64,000 nucleotides of DNA from Phallusia mammillata (taxonomy: Eukaryota > Chordata > Ascidiacea > Phlebobranchia > Ascidiidae): the NCBI GenBank assembly GCA_003260075.1, contig QLIY01000213.1:1-64000 (forward strand), given 5' to 3'. The translations under genes and the position numbers were made by a program. The notes under the pieces were generated by a model. The model made no database searches and had not been told where the DNA came from. It saw only the letters and a list, made by a program, of their open reading frames with translations. Shown one piece after another: positions 37,701-48,766 of the stretch. How positions within the stretch are numbered: position 1 is the first letter of the stretch; every line of letters begins with the position of its first letter.

Positions 37701-40075
37701 CAGTCATCCAAGTATTGGTTTATCCAAAGACGAAAGCTCGTGGGCTCGAATCCCACCGCAGGTAACTTTCCTAAATAGGAAATTTTTACGCTAGATATCA
37801 GCCCTTTTGCACCCTTGCCAACTAACTGGTGTTAAGACTTTCCGATCTACGTTTTGCCGCACAGTAATGTTGTCTGACCTAAAAGACGGACTGATCTCGT
37901 GACCCTTATTACGTATTATGTGTTTTTTCTTAACGACGCAATCCTAAACCATCTTTTGGTGATTGGTTGCGTTATATGTGATTGTAGAAGTATAAAGTTT
38001 ATGAAAACTGTTTTAGTCTGTTCGCCCTTACAAGGATTTCTTTCACGAATCATGGGAGGCGTTCACGAAACATCCGCTCGTGAACCTTCGTGATTGGGCT
38101 GGGAAGCGTGTTTGTTTGAAATCCGTGATTTTCTCGTTTCTACCGCGGATGATAAGTGGACTCTACTACAATCTGAAACTGGTCAGTGAGACGCAACCTC
38201 AAGTCGAAAAATAAGTTTAACCGCTTATTTTCACACAGGTTGATGAGTGCCAGGGATCAGGAATGGTAAAATCCTTCTCACAATTCTTTCTTCATCGATT
38301 AAGGATTCAACAGGTGTGAGTTTGAAACAAATCCCGCTTTTGTGAAGTGTTTTCCTGCTGTAAACACATTAAATCATATATACGCCAGGCCCATTAAAGG
38401 CGTTATACCGAATTAGCCGGTCACCAAGCATTCACCACCAAATGGCAAGGCTAGAAAAATCTAGCCTACTGTGGGACTCGAACCCACGATAGAATAGAAG
38501 TAACTGTAGTTTTTCTGTTTGTTTCGTTAATCAAATCGGCCACTCTCAATTTTATGACAAAACAATTTGTTTATTGTTTTAGTATCCGCCACAGAAGGAG
38601 AAGATACGCGTAACGTTCCTTTCCCGGCGTTCGTACGATTCACATATCACTCATCCGATGTACAGGAAGATCCTTAACGAGGATGAGCTGTTGGAAGTTT
38701 TACGGAGCTTCCCAGATTTCCAACTTCGGGTTTGTAAACATCACAATAGCTCTTATGACGTTTAATGACTTCACAGATAAAAATTATGCAAAGCGCGTTC
38801 GGGAATTCAAGATTGTCTGCAGCTCGAAGTTTCATTTCGTTATTGCAGATAAACGTTTACTTTTTAATGGTTATATCGAAGGCCTTCGCGACCCCACAGT
38901 AAAATGGCAGTCGGCCTTTTGCGACCCACAGGTTGAAAACCACTGGCGTAAACTGATGAGTACAATGTAGGATGTAAAAACAAAGAGCCACAGACAGTGC
39001 ACACTGTTTCGACCTATAAGTTCTCATCAGTGCAGCTGGTGACGAGAGATCGGCCGCATTGGCTAGTGTATTTTTGGCTAGTGTGCCGTGTAGCCATCCA
39101 ATTTAATGTAGCCATAAATCCACAAATCACTTGTAGTTATAATTTGAATTTCGACGAACAGGTTGAGGAATTCAAGCATGACGATATGACGTTCAAAGAT
39201 CAGTTAAGCGTGACGAGTAACACGGACATTCTGATCGGGATCCACGGAGCCGGTTTGACGCACGCGCTTTTCCTCCCCAATCATGCGGTCATATTCGAAT
39301 TGTAAGTGTTGTCACGTGATTAATAGGTCACGTGGTTGTATTTCTTCGTCTCGGTTTAAGTTACGCCAAGTTATCTCATTTCTCCCAGCAAAGTGAAATA
39401 AAGTGAGGTTGTCTAAAGTTGATGAAAAGATGATTAAAGGAATGCAAACACAAAGTACGGTCCTTACCAGTGGTGGGATTCAGCCGGTTCTCACCGGTTC
39501 TCTAGAACCGTCTCGCGAAATTTTATGAGATCAGCGAACCAGTTAGCATTACTGGTTACTGTCAATTGACTTTATGAGATCAGCGAACCAGTTAGCATTA
39601 CTGGTTACTGTCAATGGAAATACGACATTTTGTGACAGAACCGGCTGACAAAAAAATTTAATCTCGCCACTGTACTTAACCGAAATTTAACACTCCTTAT
39701 TTGGACACAAATGTGACTGAGCGTGATGCCAGGCCCAAATAAAGTACGTTTTGTAGGAACTAAATCACGACCGACTTACAACTTAGATTGTGTCGCCCAA
39801 TTCGCGCTCCTGTTTAAATATTATCTTGTTTAAAATCCAGGTACGATTGCGATGCGAAGTGTTTTCGTGATCTCGCTCGTCTCAGAGGTGTACGTCACAT
39901 GACTTGGCAAAATCCAGAAACCATGACTCGACATGATGGCGACGAGAAATACAAAGACAACCCGAGATACTGGAATTATTCGTTTCAACCCGACGATTTC
40001 CGCAGATTGATCCTGCAGGCCAGGACCATGTTGTTTGAGAGATGGTCTGCTGCTGCAGTACATAACGAACTTTAA
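34607..40075 (+). CDS. EOGT: EOGT, ER O-GlcNAc transferase acting on EGF domains
   Basis: EOGT adds O-GlcNAc to Ser/Thr of folded EGF repeats (for example in Notch) in the ER lumen; GT61 family. Exons: 34607-34810 (interrupted by a C run at 34660-34716), 35598-35708, 35766-35857, 36625-36801, 37222-37435, 38035-38181, 38239-38313, 38583-38729, 39162-39301, 39841-40075; phases close throughout, and from 35598 on they give 445 residues plus stop. The chosen start gives a signal peptide (MLFLAVGCNIQMLLCC). Later landmarks are CWGHEDDC, WLQFCQGSFIYLDLRGDK, GEIGGKCHVDVELL, MKLDQGENLYHHMCDFLNL, SFLPRM, RVTFLSRRSYD and the family signature IGIHGAGLTHALFLP. The protein ends HNEL, a KDEL-type retention signal (human HDEL). 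Total length is near but below the human 527; residues are probably missing at the C run. Confidence 0.95.
34660..34716. repeat. Poly-C run (57 bases) inside EOGT exon 1
   Basis: Separates the signal-peptide part from VATGDVDLPLRHRN. It would encode 19 prolines, unknown in EOGT, so it very probably replaces real or duplicated sequence. Confidence 0.75.
35034..35242 (+). repeat. Foldback element with weak hammerhead-like centre
   Basis: Left end TTAAATAATAGCTTTAGT and right end AAAGCTACTATTTAA are inverted copies, continuing into AAACCAAATTGCCAGCGA against TCGCTGGCGATTTGGTTT. The centre has CTGATGA (35137-35143) and GAAACATC (35161-35168), but stem II is not convincing. Lies in EOGT intron 1. 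Confidence 0.6.
35381..35551. mobile_element. Non-autonomous hAT-like MITE, family 1
   Basis: CAGTGGTGGGATTCAC to GAATCCCACCACTG, just upstream of an EOGT exon. It has the usual body; no clear target duplication remains. Confidence 0.8.
35885..36017. repeat. Minisatellite, about 15-bp unit, in an EOGT intron
   Basis: About eight imperfect units of the form GGTTCACGAAAGTTAC with A/G variation. The frame through it is incidental. Confidence 0.8.
38986..39037 (-). ncRNA. Complete type I hammerhead ribozyme fold
   Basis: Minus strand, 5' to 3': stem I strand AGCUGCA (39031-39037); core CUGAUGA (39024-39030); stem II GAACUUAUAGGUC (39011-39023), pairing GA.CU with AG.UC around a short loop with one A-G mismatch; core GAAA (39007-39010); stem III ACAGU-GUGC-ACUGU with five perfect pairs, closing base A15.1 to U16.1; cleavage nucleotide C at 38993 (GUC); and stem I partner UGUGGCU (38986-38992), seven pairs including two G-U. 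All conserved core bases are present. It is antisense in an EOGT intron, next to a hAT-like fragment (GGTTGAAAACCACTG). Hammerheads of this type occur in retrozymes and Penelope-like elements; no reverse transcriptase is seen here. Confidence 0.8.
39468..39672. mobile_element. Non-autonomous hAT-like MITE, family 1
   Basis: CAGTGGTGGGATTCAGCC left end; right end mutated (TAATCTCGCCACTG). Last EOGT intron. Confidence 0.78.
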
Positions 40076-40212
40076 AGTCACGTGATCTCTGTCGTCTGTC
40101 TGATACTGTGACGCCACAATGCGTATTTTGAATTGGAAGTTCTATGCAAAACAGTGGCATTGTATTGTCGCAATTTTTCTGCTCAGTTCAGGAAAACGAA
40201 ATAGAATGAAAC

Positions 40213-40394
40213 CAGTGGTGGGATTCAGCCGGTTCCGCACCGCTTCTATAAAACCGTCTCACGAACTTTTATAAGATCAGCGAACCGGTTAGCATTACTG
40301 GTTACTGTCAATCGACTTTTTGTAACAGATTTGGCTCAGAAATATGACTTTTGTGATAGAACCGGCTGACAAAAAAATGTGAATCACACCACTG
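40213..40394. mobile_element. Non-autonomous hAT-like MITE, family 1, with target duplication
   Basis: Full inverted termini. Flanks AATGAAAC and GATGAAAC match at 7 of 8 positions. It occupies most of the gap between the converging EOGT and ATF7IP-like stop codons (40075 and 40644). Confidence 0.85.
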
Positions 40395-40643
40395 GATGAA
40401 ACGCATCTCGTTTTGTGAAAAATGAAAAACAAACAAACAAAAGCTTCACACGTGCAGGTTGTGATGCAGAAAGCTGGTTCGCGAACCCGCTTCGTGGGAA
40501 AAGAGCTGAAGAGAAAACATCCCCCAATAGTGAAATAGAAACGTAAAAACTTGTATTTCTCGAAAAGAACGTACAGTATTGGTTACAAAACGAACATTCG
40601 AACAATCTCGTGACGTCATCGGTGACGTGGGGGCATGACGTCA

Positions 40644-43600
40644 TCACTCCTTTACGTCAGCGCTGCTGCATGGTTTGCTGAAGTGTCCGTATCTTCCGAA
40701 AACGTCCTTGCCGCGCACAGTGAAGTAGTAAGTACAACCGGATGTGAACTGGGTGAGAGTGCAAGCCATGGGAAGGGGCATGGCAGCTATGCTTTCTGCA
40801 AATCCGACATTTATTTAATGGAGAAATTGCTGTCGTAAATTGTTAAATAAAAGAAAATGATGTTTGTTCGTTTGTGCAATACAAGATTTATTATCTCAAA
40901 CTTTCCCTCGAAAACCGCAAATTTTGTATTTTTTTCTTCCGACAATTATTTATTGGAGAAATTGTGGTAAAATAATGTTCGTATGTGCATTTAAAGATTC
41001 CTAAACATATTGCAAAGTCGCTCTCAACATATTTTCCATCGAAAAACAGCAAATTTTGTGATTTTTTTCAAACAAATTGCCGACACAATGACGTACCACT
41101 CCCGATTTTTCTCCATTCCTTGCTCGCGTGCCCTTGCGCCTCCTGGTGGGCAAACAACTCGTAACTCGCCACACTCGCATGTCCAGTTGCGTTTGGATCC
41201 TGGTTTCTCCACGACAGGATAATCACTCCCTTCGACTACACAGTTAACATTGTCACGTCAGTATCACCTCACTGTGACGTCACTATCACATTACTGATGA
41301 TGTCACTATCACACTACTATGACGTCACTATCGAAATGACGTCGTAAACATCATGCAAAACACCAGCAAAAGCCAATGCATTAAAACGAAACACTCACCT
41401 TTTTTATGCCGAGAATCCCCCCCCCCCTTGCGCCTCCTGGTGGGCAAACAACTCGTAACTCGCCACACTCGCATGGCCGGTTGCGTTCGGATCTTGGTTT
41501 CTCCACGACAAGATAATCACACCCTTCGACTACACAGTTAACATTGTCACGTCACTATCACATTACTATGACGTCACTATCACATTTCTATGACGTCACT
41601 ATCACATTACTGTGACGTCACTATCGAAATGTCGTCATAAACATTACGCAAAACACCAGTAAAATAAGCCAAAAGCCAATGCATTATGACAAATACTCAC
41701 CTTTTTTATACCGAGAATTAGTTCAGGGGGAAGTCCCGATGGGGCGTTTTTGGGGATGGGCTTTGAAGGTAACGAGGCAGATGCGACTTGGGGTAGGGGT
41801 GGGTATGGTGTTGGGGCGATTGCAGGCTGAAAACAAAGGCTTGAAAACTTATGTTGGTCCGATACACTTAAACAGTGATCCTACAATGCAAATCCTACAA
41901 TGCAAACGCGGCTCTCCCAACCACTGATGTTGTGGCTCGCACCAGATTTCAGAAAACCATTAAAGATTGCTATTTTTGCTTTCAAGGTAATAATCTTTAG
42001 TGATTGTCTCAAGGTTTCGTTTTTTTGCGGCTCCCTATACACTCAAAAAACTACCATTTGGTCCCGACAATAAAAAAGGTTGAGAACCACTGCACCTGTG
42101 GGGTGAATCGTTCAAACTCAATGTCATAAAACAAACAAAACGCTTACTGTCGGTTTAGGTTTGGCGTGGAGTTGTGAGGTTGGATGTCTGGCTTGTGGGT
42201 TGCTCTGCATGAAAACAGACCAGTTATTTCAACCACAATCCCACTTCCCAAACACACCAGTACTTACATATATATGCGGAGATTGTTGAGGTCTTTGTAC
42301 GGTGTGTGGCGCAACAGGGTTTCTACAAATATTTCGTCATAATTGTATTTGTTAGGCTGATTATTGGATAACAAATAAACAATCATCTTGGGAGTGTGGA
42401 ATCACAACAAGCAGGTAATTAATTTTAGGTGACTAACTCAGTGGTGAGATTCTGCCGGTTCACACCTTTAAAACCGTCTCACGAAATTTTATGATATCAG
42501 CGAACCGGTTAGCATTGCTGGTTACTGTCAATGGACTTTTGTAACAGAACCGGCTGAAAAATATAACTTTTGTGATAGAACCGGCTGAAAAATATAACTT
42601 TTGTGATAGAACCGGCTGAAAAAAAATTGAATCCCACCACTGGACTCACTGCATCGCATTTGTTAGGCTGATTATGGGTAACAACAAAACAGTTATAGAT
42701 AAATTAATTTCAGGTGACTCACTGCATTCGAAGTCTTGAATCCGATGAAAAAATAGCTGACTGTGGTGTCGCTTGAGGGACTCCACCCACATGCTTATGT
42801 TCACTCATGTTCATGTTACTTCTATTGCCAGGTTGAAATGTAGGAACAAGTTTGGCTAAAGCATAGAAATATAAATTTCATGAAAAAGGTGGCATATTTT
42901 ATCTGAAGAAAATGCCCATAGAGATACCAACCCTGGTTTGGTGGAGGTTTCATTGAGGTTTGTGGGGTGGCAAGAATTCTTTGCAGTGCTTCCTGTACGC
43001 TTGTATTCTAATAAAAACATAAAATATAAAAATAGTTTTCACTTGTATTCTAACAAAAACATAAAATAAAAAAATAGTTTTCACTTGTATTCTAACAAAA
43101 ACATAAAATATATATTTAGTTTTCACTTGTATTCTAACAAAAGCGTAAAATATATTTTTAGTTTTCACTTGTATTCTAACAAAAACAAAATAAATAGTTT
43201 TCACTTGCAGGCATTTTATCAAGAACATCATTGTATTTTTTTTCTAACTCAGATTACAAAGAAAAGAGCTCATATACTTTTATCATACAAATTGGTCTGA
43301 AAAACAAAAACATTCGAACATACATTTTTTTTCTTTGCTGGTGTAACATCGGTATCGCTGGTCAAGTCGATAACATCTGATGGTGTAACATTTGGTTTTG
43401 TTAACTTCGGCTAAACAACAAATGGCAATAATTTAATATTTTAAATAACTCATAAAAACCTAAAAAATGCAAAAAAATGATACCTTTGTGTTAGGTGCTT
43501 CTGGAGTTTGCTGCCTAAAAACACTTAAAGTTAGAAAACAATCAGTTTTTTTGGGGAAAATTTTGCTGACCTTGTTTCATTTTGACTTGCCACCTTCGCA

Positions 43601-46432
43601 ATACTTTGGTTTGACTGCGCTGGTGGTGTAGTCTCAGTTAAATTTTCTTTTTTAGGAACTTCCTTCTGCAAAACAGTGTTTTTTTACTAAACTTTTTAAA
43701 ATTAATAACCATTGGAGTACAAATTCTGTTTAATTGCATGGGGAATTAAAATTTCAAATAATAAATATTTATAGTTAATCCTGATTTCATACATTAACAT
43801 AGGTAATTACATCAGGCATATAAAACCTACTCATTAATTAAATGTTTGAACCTGAAGCTTTTTAAATAATGCAAAAAGATTACTAAAACTTCTATAGCTT
43901 AAATGGATACTAAGTCAATACCTGTACAGTGGGCCATGGGTCGGTTTGAACACTAGCAGTTGATTTTTCATATTCCTTTAATGCGCTGCGCTTGAGTGTT
44001 TCATATTGCTGGGCCACCTTTTTCACCTATAATATACAACAAATGCTTACAAACTTTTAACCGAAAACCGACAAAAAGTCATACCCTCGCTTGCAGTTTG
44101 TTCGCAAATTCAATCCAGCGCTTGAAATTTTTTTCCACGTTTTCGCATTTTTCTTTTAGTTTTGCGCATTCCTTATTTTTTAACTTTAACTGTTCTTTGT
44201 AAATAATCTCCTTCTGAAGAAAAGCCAGATTTTCCTGCAAACAAAAAGACCTAATATTGACCCCATAAAAATCACTTCCACAATCAAAGTTTTCAAACCT
44301 TTTTTAACAAATCTTTAAATTTTTCAAAATCGCAGGTACATCTGTGAAAAGTTTGAGTAAAAACATCAACATTTTGAGGTTTTGCACAGGTTGCAACAGA
44401 TTTTAAACCATTTATCGGCTTCATATGATTTGTAATTCCATTCAAAACCTTCGAAAACAAAACTTTAGTTCTTTTTGTCACAAATAAAATAGCAAAACAA
44501 CCAAAGTTTACATTGTTGTCAGACTGTTTTAGTTTTTTTGCGGCACAAGTCTCCACCGGGGATGAGCTTCTCTTCAGGGTGGCTTTGGGCTCTGTTATAA
44601 ACAAAAGTTTTCTAAGCTTAAATTTACGAACGCTAAAATACCTAGCAAACATAGTTGATCTCAAAGTTACTCCATGCCTAAAACACATTATAGCAGCAAA
44701 AGAATGTAAACAAACCCCCCCCCCGTGGCTTTGGGCTCTGTTATAAACAAAAGTTTTCTAAGCTTAAATTTATGAACGCTAAAATACCTAGCCAACATAA
44801 TTTGAAAAAAAAAACATGCAACCAATGATCTCAAAATTACTCCCCCCCCCCATTTTGTATCACGGATTCAATGCTAACACTTTTTTTTGGTTTATTTTCG
44901 ACCTTGTTAGGCCTCGGAAGGACAATGGCTGTAAACGGTTTTCTTTCTTGCACTGAATTGTTGCCCCCCCCCCCCTAAAACACACTCTAGTAGCAAAATA
45001 AAGTAAAAAAGTGTTTTGTAAAAAACCAAGTAATTTCAGGTCGATTATACATAAAAAAATGCAGTATTGAAGCATTTAAGGCTTTTACACCATGACAAGT
45101 CATTAATAATGGGCATGAAAAAATAAGTGAAGCATATTATATGCAAGGCAGTTAGATGTTGTTTGAACGATAACATTTTATTCCATGCAATGTCTTATTT
45201 ACAACTGTCAAATCCCTGCAACTAACCTGTAATCTCGGCAGACAGCAATGCCTTGTGCTGTTTCATATTCAGATTTTGTATCACGGATTCAATGCTAACA
45301 CTTTTTTTTGGTTTATTTTCAACCTTGTTAGGCCTCGGAAGGACAATGGCTGAAAACGGTTTTCTTTCTTGCACTGAATTGTTCTCGTTGTTAGGTAAAT
45401 TTGTTTTTTCATCGGGTTCTGGCAAGTTATTTGGTGTGGTTTGCAATTTTACATTTTCAGAGTCTTGTGTAATATCTTTCTCAGTCTCTTTGTTAACACA
45501 TATCGTTGGGTTGTTATCAGTTTTGGTACAGTTCTCATTTTCTTCAGAATCTTGTTTTGCGGCACTGTCTTTTGTAGTTTCTGAGATAACACTTTCTTCA
45601 GTGACTATATTTTGTTTATCTTTTTCTATAATTTTGTCATTTTCTGTTTGTGTTTTTGTCCCAGCATCAATATTAGGGTTCGATATGGTGCACATTTTTG
45701 TATCGTTACTCAAAACATCTTTGAATGAAAATGGCTTTGATTTTGCAGTTTTGCGAGCAGTCTGTTTTATTTTGCTTGCCTCCGGTGGCTGGACCATTGT
45801 CATGTCCACAGTTTTCACCAACAATGACTTTGAAAGTCTACAAAATTTTTAACAATACCAGGATTAACACCAGGACATATATATATTGACATGGGGACAT
45901 ACATACATTGAGGTATCTAAACATATAACAACAACTAATAAATAAATGGATGATTTTTTTTGCCAAATAAATACTTTTTGATTAGAGCTTCATATATATA
46001 TTTAAGCTTACCAAAAGAATTAAAAAACGTTCAAAGTGATTTAAGTGTAATTTTGTTACATCAATTTTTAACAGCCATGGGCAATGCAATTATTAACAGG
46101 GAAGTTTAGGGCTTACAATTGGAAAAACTGAAAATTTGTGTGATAAAGTTGTGACCAAACCCATAAAAAAACAAACTCACATTGATTGTTGTGGGTACAA
46201 CTCCTGTATATTTTGTACAAAAACTTTCAACACTGAAAAAGAGCAAAATCAGTGGCAGAATTTATAAAAACTTAGTAAAGCTACATTTTTTCTCCATGCA
46301 CAGTTAGGTGTTTGCTCACAAAGCCACACAAAGCATGCTAAACAAATAAAAGCACTCTACAAAACTATTTCATTGATATTTAATAAACATACCTTTCTCC
46401 GTCATGCTTTTAAAGTTTTTCACCAAGTTCTG
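40644..46432 (-). CDS. ATF7IP: ATF7IP/MCAF-like SETDB1 cofactor with C-terminal FN3 domain
   Basis: ATF7IP (MCAF1) stabilises the histone methyltransferase SETDB1 and links it to SUMO-marked chromatin. Exons I can support (minus): 45229-45848 (low-complexity Ser/Thr/Glu/Asn region), about 44301-44595 (basic KRSSSPVE...AAKKLK then a helical part), 44083-44234 (coiled coil, [19 protein letters not shown]), about 43920-44026, 43572-43665, a SIM exon at about 43330-43412 ([11 protein letters not shown]), 42148-42204, 41701-41826 (Pro-rich, ending [11 protein letters not shown]), 41097-41235 ([25 protein letters not shown]) and 40644-40795 ([30 protein letters not shown], stop). The last three are in phase and match the FN3 domain of vertebrate ATF7IP closely. 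The 5' end is unsure: an ATG exon about 46393-46432 (MTEK) and 46190-46233 are candidates, but the phase into 45848 is off by one. An allelic copy of the FN3 exon lies at about 41430-41535. Confidence 0.83.
41240..41640. repeat. Minisatellite with CRE motifs, duplicated across a poly-C join
   Basis: Units of about 20-22 bp of the type ACTATCACATTACTATGACGTC, several of which contain TGACGTCA. Present in both allele copies flanking the C run at about 41417-41427, in an ATF7IP-like intron, with different unit numbers. Confidence 0.7.
41919..42091. mobile_element. hAT-like MITE, family 2 (left end damaged)
   Basis: Shares TTGCTATTTTTGCTTTCAAG and the end AAAGGTTGAGAACCACTG with the 5341-5537 element. 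Confidence 0.7.
42439..42642. mobile_element. hAT-like MITE, family 1, with 8-bp target duplication
   Basis: CAGTGGTGAGATTC to AATCCCACCACTG. Flanks GACTAACT (42431-42438) and GACTCACT (42643-42650) match 7 of 8. Confidence 0.85.
43005..43205. repeat. Tandem repeat, about 40-bp unit, five copies
   Basis: Units contain TTTTCACTTGTATTCTAACA followed by an A/T-rich stretch. Located in an ATF7IP-like intron; the open frame across it is incidental. Confidence 0.75.
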
Positions 46433-48766
46433 CAAGTTAAAATAACTCATATATATATTGTGCAAATAACATTTGAAAAGTTTTTGCAAACACACTATAA
46501 AAGCTTATCTTAATATGTTAGTTAGAATAGCCCCCCCCCCGTTCTGCAAGTTAAAATAACTCATATATATATTGTGCAAATAACATTTCAAAAGTTTTTG
46601 CAAACACACTATAAAAGCTTATCTTAATATGTTGGTTAGAATATTTAATGTGTATGATTATTTTTGTTTAAAAATGTGCAGTTGATAAAGGTTGAAACAA
46701 AACAACAAACCATTAAGTAGGTCAGTCAGGATATACAATGTATCCCCCCCCCCAAAGGTTGAAACAAAACAACAAACCATTAAGTAGGTCAGTCAGGATA
46801 TGCTATCAACCTAATTGGTTTGCTGAACACAATATACCCATATTATCTGTAGGCTGATTGACAACTAACACCAATATTCAAAAACCACATGTCTTGCCCA
46901 TATTTGAATTGATTGTTTGGAAATCAAAACGTTAAAAGCACGTGTCCAAGCACGTTGATTTGCCACGACTTGCCAACTGTCTGGTTATAAAATTGACGTT
47001 TAGAAAACAACGCATTTACCAATAAGATTATGTTAAGAACTTGGGCTTAACTGATATTACTGTCTAAACTACGAAGTAATTCTGGAAATACGACTTTATA
47101 TATCTGTAAATCATTAGTTGCAAGCGAAAACAAGTTATACCTGTGCTGCACTAGCCACGAATCCAAAACACCTAATTCCAACCTAATGACAATTCTTACA
47201 TACACCCTGAAATCTGAGTGACCAACTGACCAATACCTTCGCAAATCAATAAGCACGCCCCTACTTAATATCAAATTACAATCTTAAAGCACACAAACCG
47301 ATGCTTTACTTACCAGTTGTCCACTTAGGGCAACTTCAGGCTGGATTAAACCTAGCCTAGTTTAAACAGCTTGTTGTAATCCCTTGTGCAACAACAGCAT
47401 ACGACAGAGATACACTGAACAAGGCGTCAAGGCCGGACACCCAGTTTTCGCATCACGCCAACGCATTCATGTGAATTTCCTGATCACGAAATCACAATTC
47501 GCGCTTCACGCAGCTTATCAGCCAATCAGCGTCGAACACAGTTACCGGGCCAACTGGCGCCGAGAAAAAGGCAATCACGAAAAGGTTTCCTCTACGCCAT
47601 ATTGCAACTGGTGCGTGGCTACCAGGCCTGTCTGGAAGGTCAACAATGGATTCAAAACAGTAAAAGCGACCATTATTCAGGCTACATATACAGTAGATTT
47701 GGAATCCAGTTTGAAACAATGCTTAAAGTTTCCTAACAAAGCAATAAAACACAAATGTTGGTAACATAGTTTGAAACAACATTAAATCATGTTATATGGA
47801 CACCACGTTATATTGCATTGTGCATTTGCCAATTGCCTACTTTGTAATAATAAGCTTAATGTAATCACATTCATACATATGCATTCTTGCTTGAAATGTC
47901 CACAAAAGACAGGGCAATACACTCATGGCGATAGGTGTGTTCACCACACACATAGAGCTGTTTTGTAACATGCGTTGACGTGAAATCTTGCGTGTTGTGT
48001 AGAGCTTGTCATGAAAGACTGATTAACATTCCAATATAGCTACACAATAAAACTAGCCACCATTGAAAACTACCAGCAGCCCACCAGTTTTAAGTGTTCA
48101 CGAGACATGTTTGTTTAGTTGTCAATCTTTGCCCATGAATTCTGTGAACTATTTGCTTGTGTTTTATTTGCTTTTCAGCTAGTTGATTTACAGCAATTGG
48201 GTTTTATGGCTGTCCAAATTGCACAATACACCAAAGCGCCTTAACCCACACACAGTGTAGATTGGTTTACACCCGAGGAAGCTTTTCCAAGTCCTGTTTT
48301 TTCTGCCAGTCTTTCAGCAAGACAGCGGTCGCAAACGAAGTTTTGAGGCAACTTACTTGTGGCTTTGCTGTGAAATACCAGGCAAAGTACAAAACACAGC
48401 CACAGGTTAGTCATTTCTTTTCTTGTGAGAAGGAAACGGCGTAATTTTAGAGACGAATTTGCGCCAACGCATTTGTTTGAAATAAGTCACCGTGTAAGTT
48501 TGCTTATGACGCTGCTTGTGATATTTCAGATGCAAAAGCTAAAGTAGAATTGAATGTAAGCTATTGTCTGGAAAAATTGAGCTTTTTGGCAATAACTTTA
48601 TGGTTCTAAAGCAACTAAACGAAGAGATTTTAGTAGATTTAGTTGGAAAGCAGCTATCAAAGATGAACTACAAGGTTTTTGCTAGAGGGCAATAACAACG
48701 ATTCGTTTCCCAAACCACCAACAAATAATTCACGCTTGACTGATATTTTGCAGACAGTGCATTATT
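46433..48766. promoter_or_regulatory. Divergent 5' region between ATF7IP-like and actin-like genes
   Basis: Allelic duplicates occur at about 46433-46660 and 46690-46800 around short C runs (46530, 46743). From about 46.9 to 48.7 kb no exon is supported. The two genes point apart, so both promoters should lie here. No motif was secure. Confidence 0.4.

Noticed and set aside
39830..40160. Two minus-strand frames of about 90 residues
   Set aside because: Antisense shadows of the last EOGT exon, which has clear family residues on the plus strand.
43005..43205. CRISPR-like array
   Set aside because: Units are contiguous tandem repeats with no unique spacers, and the genome is animal.
45253..45852. 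199-residue plus-strand frame rich in Ser, Phe and Leu
   Set aside because: It is antisense to the Ser/Thr/Glu exon of the ATF7IP-like gene; the minus frame has splice context and continues into recognised exons.
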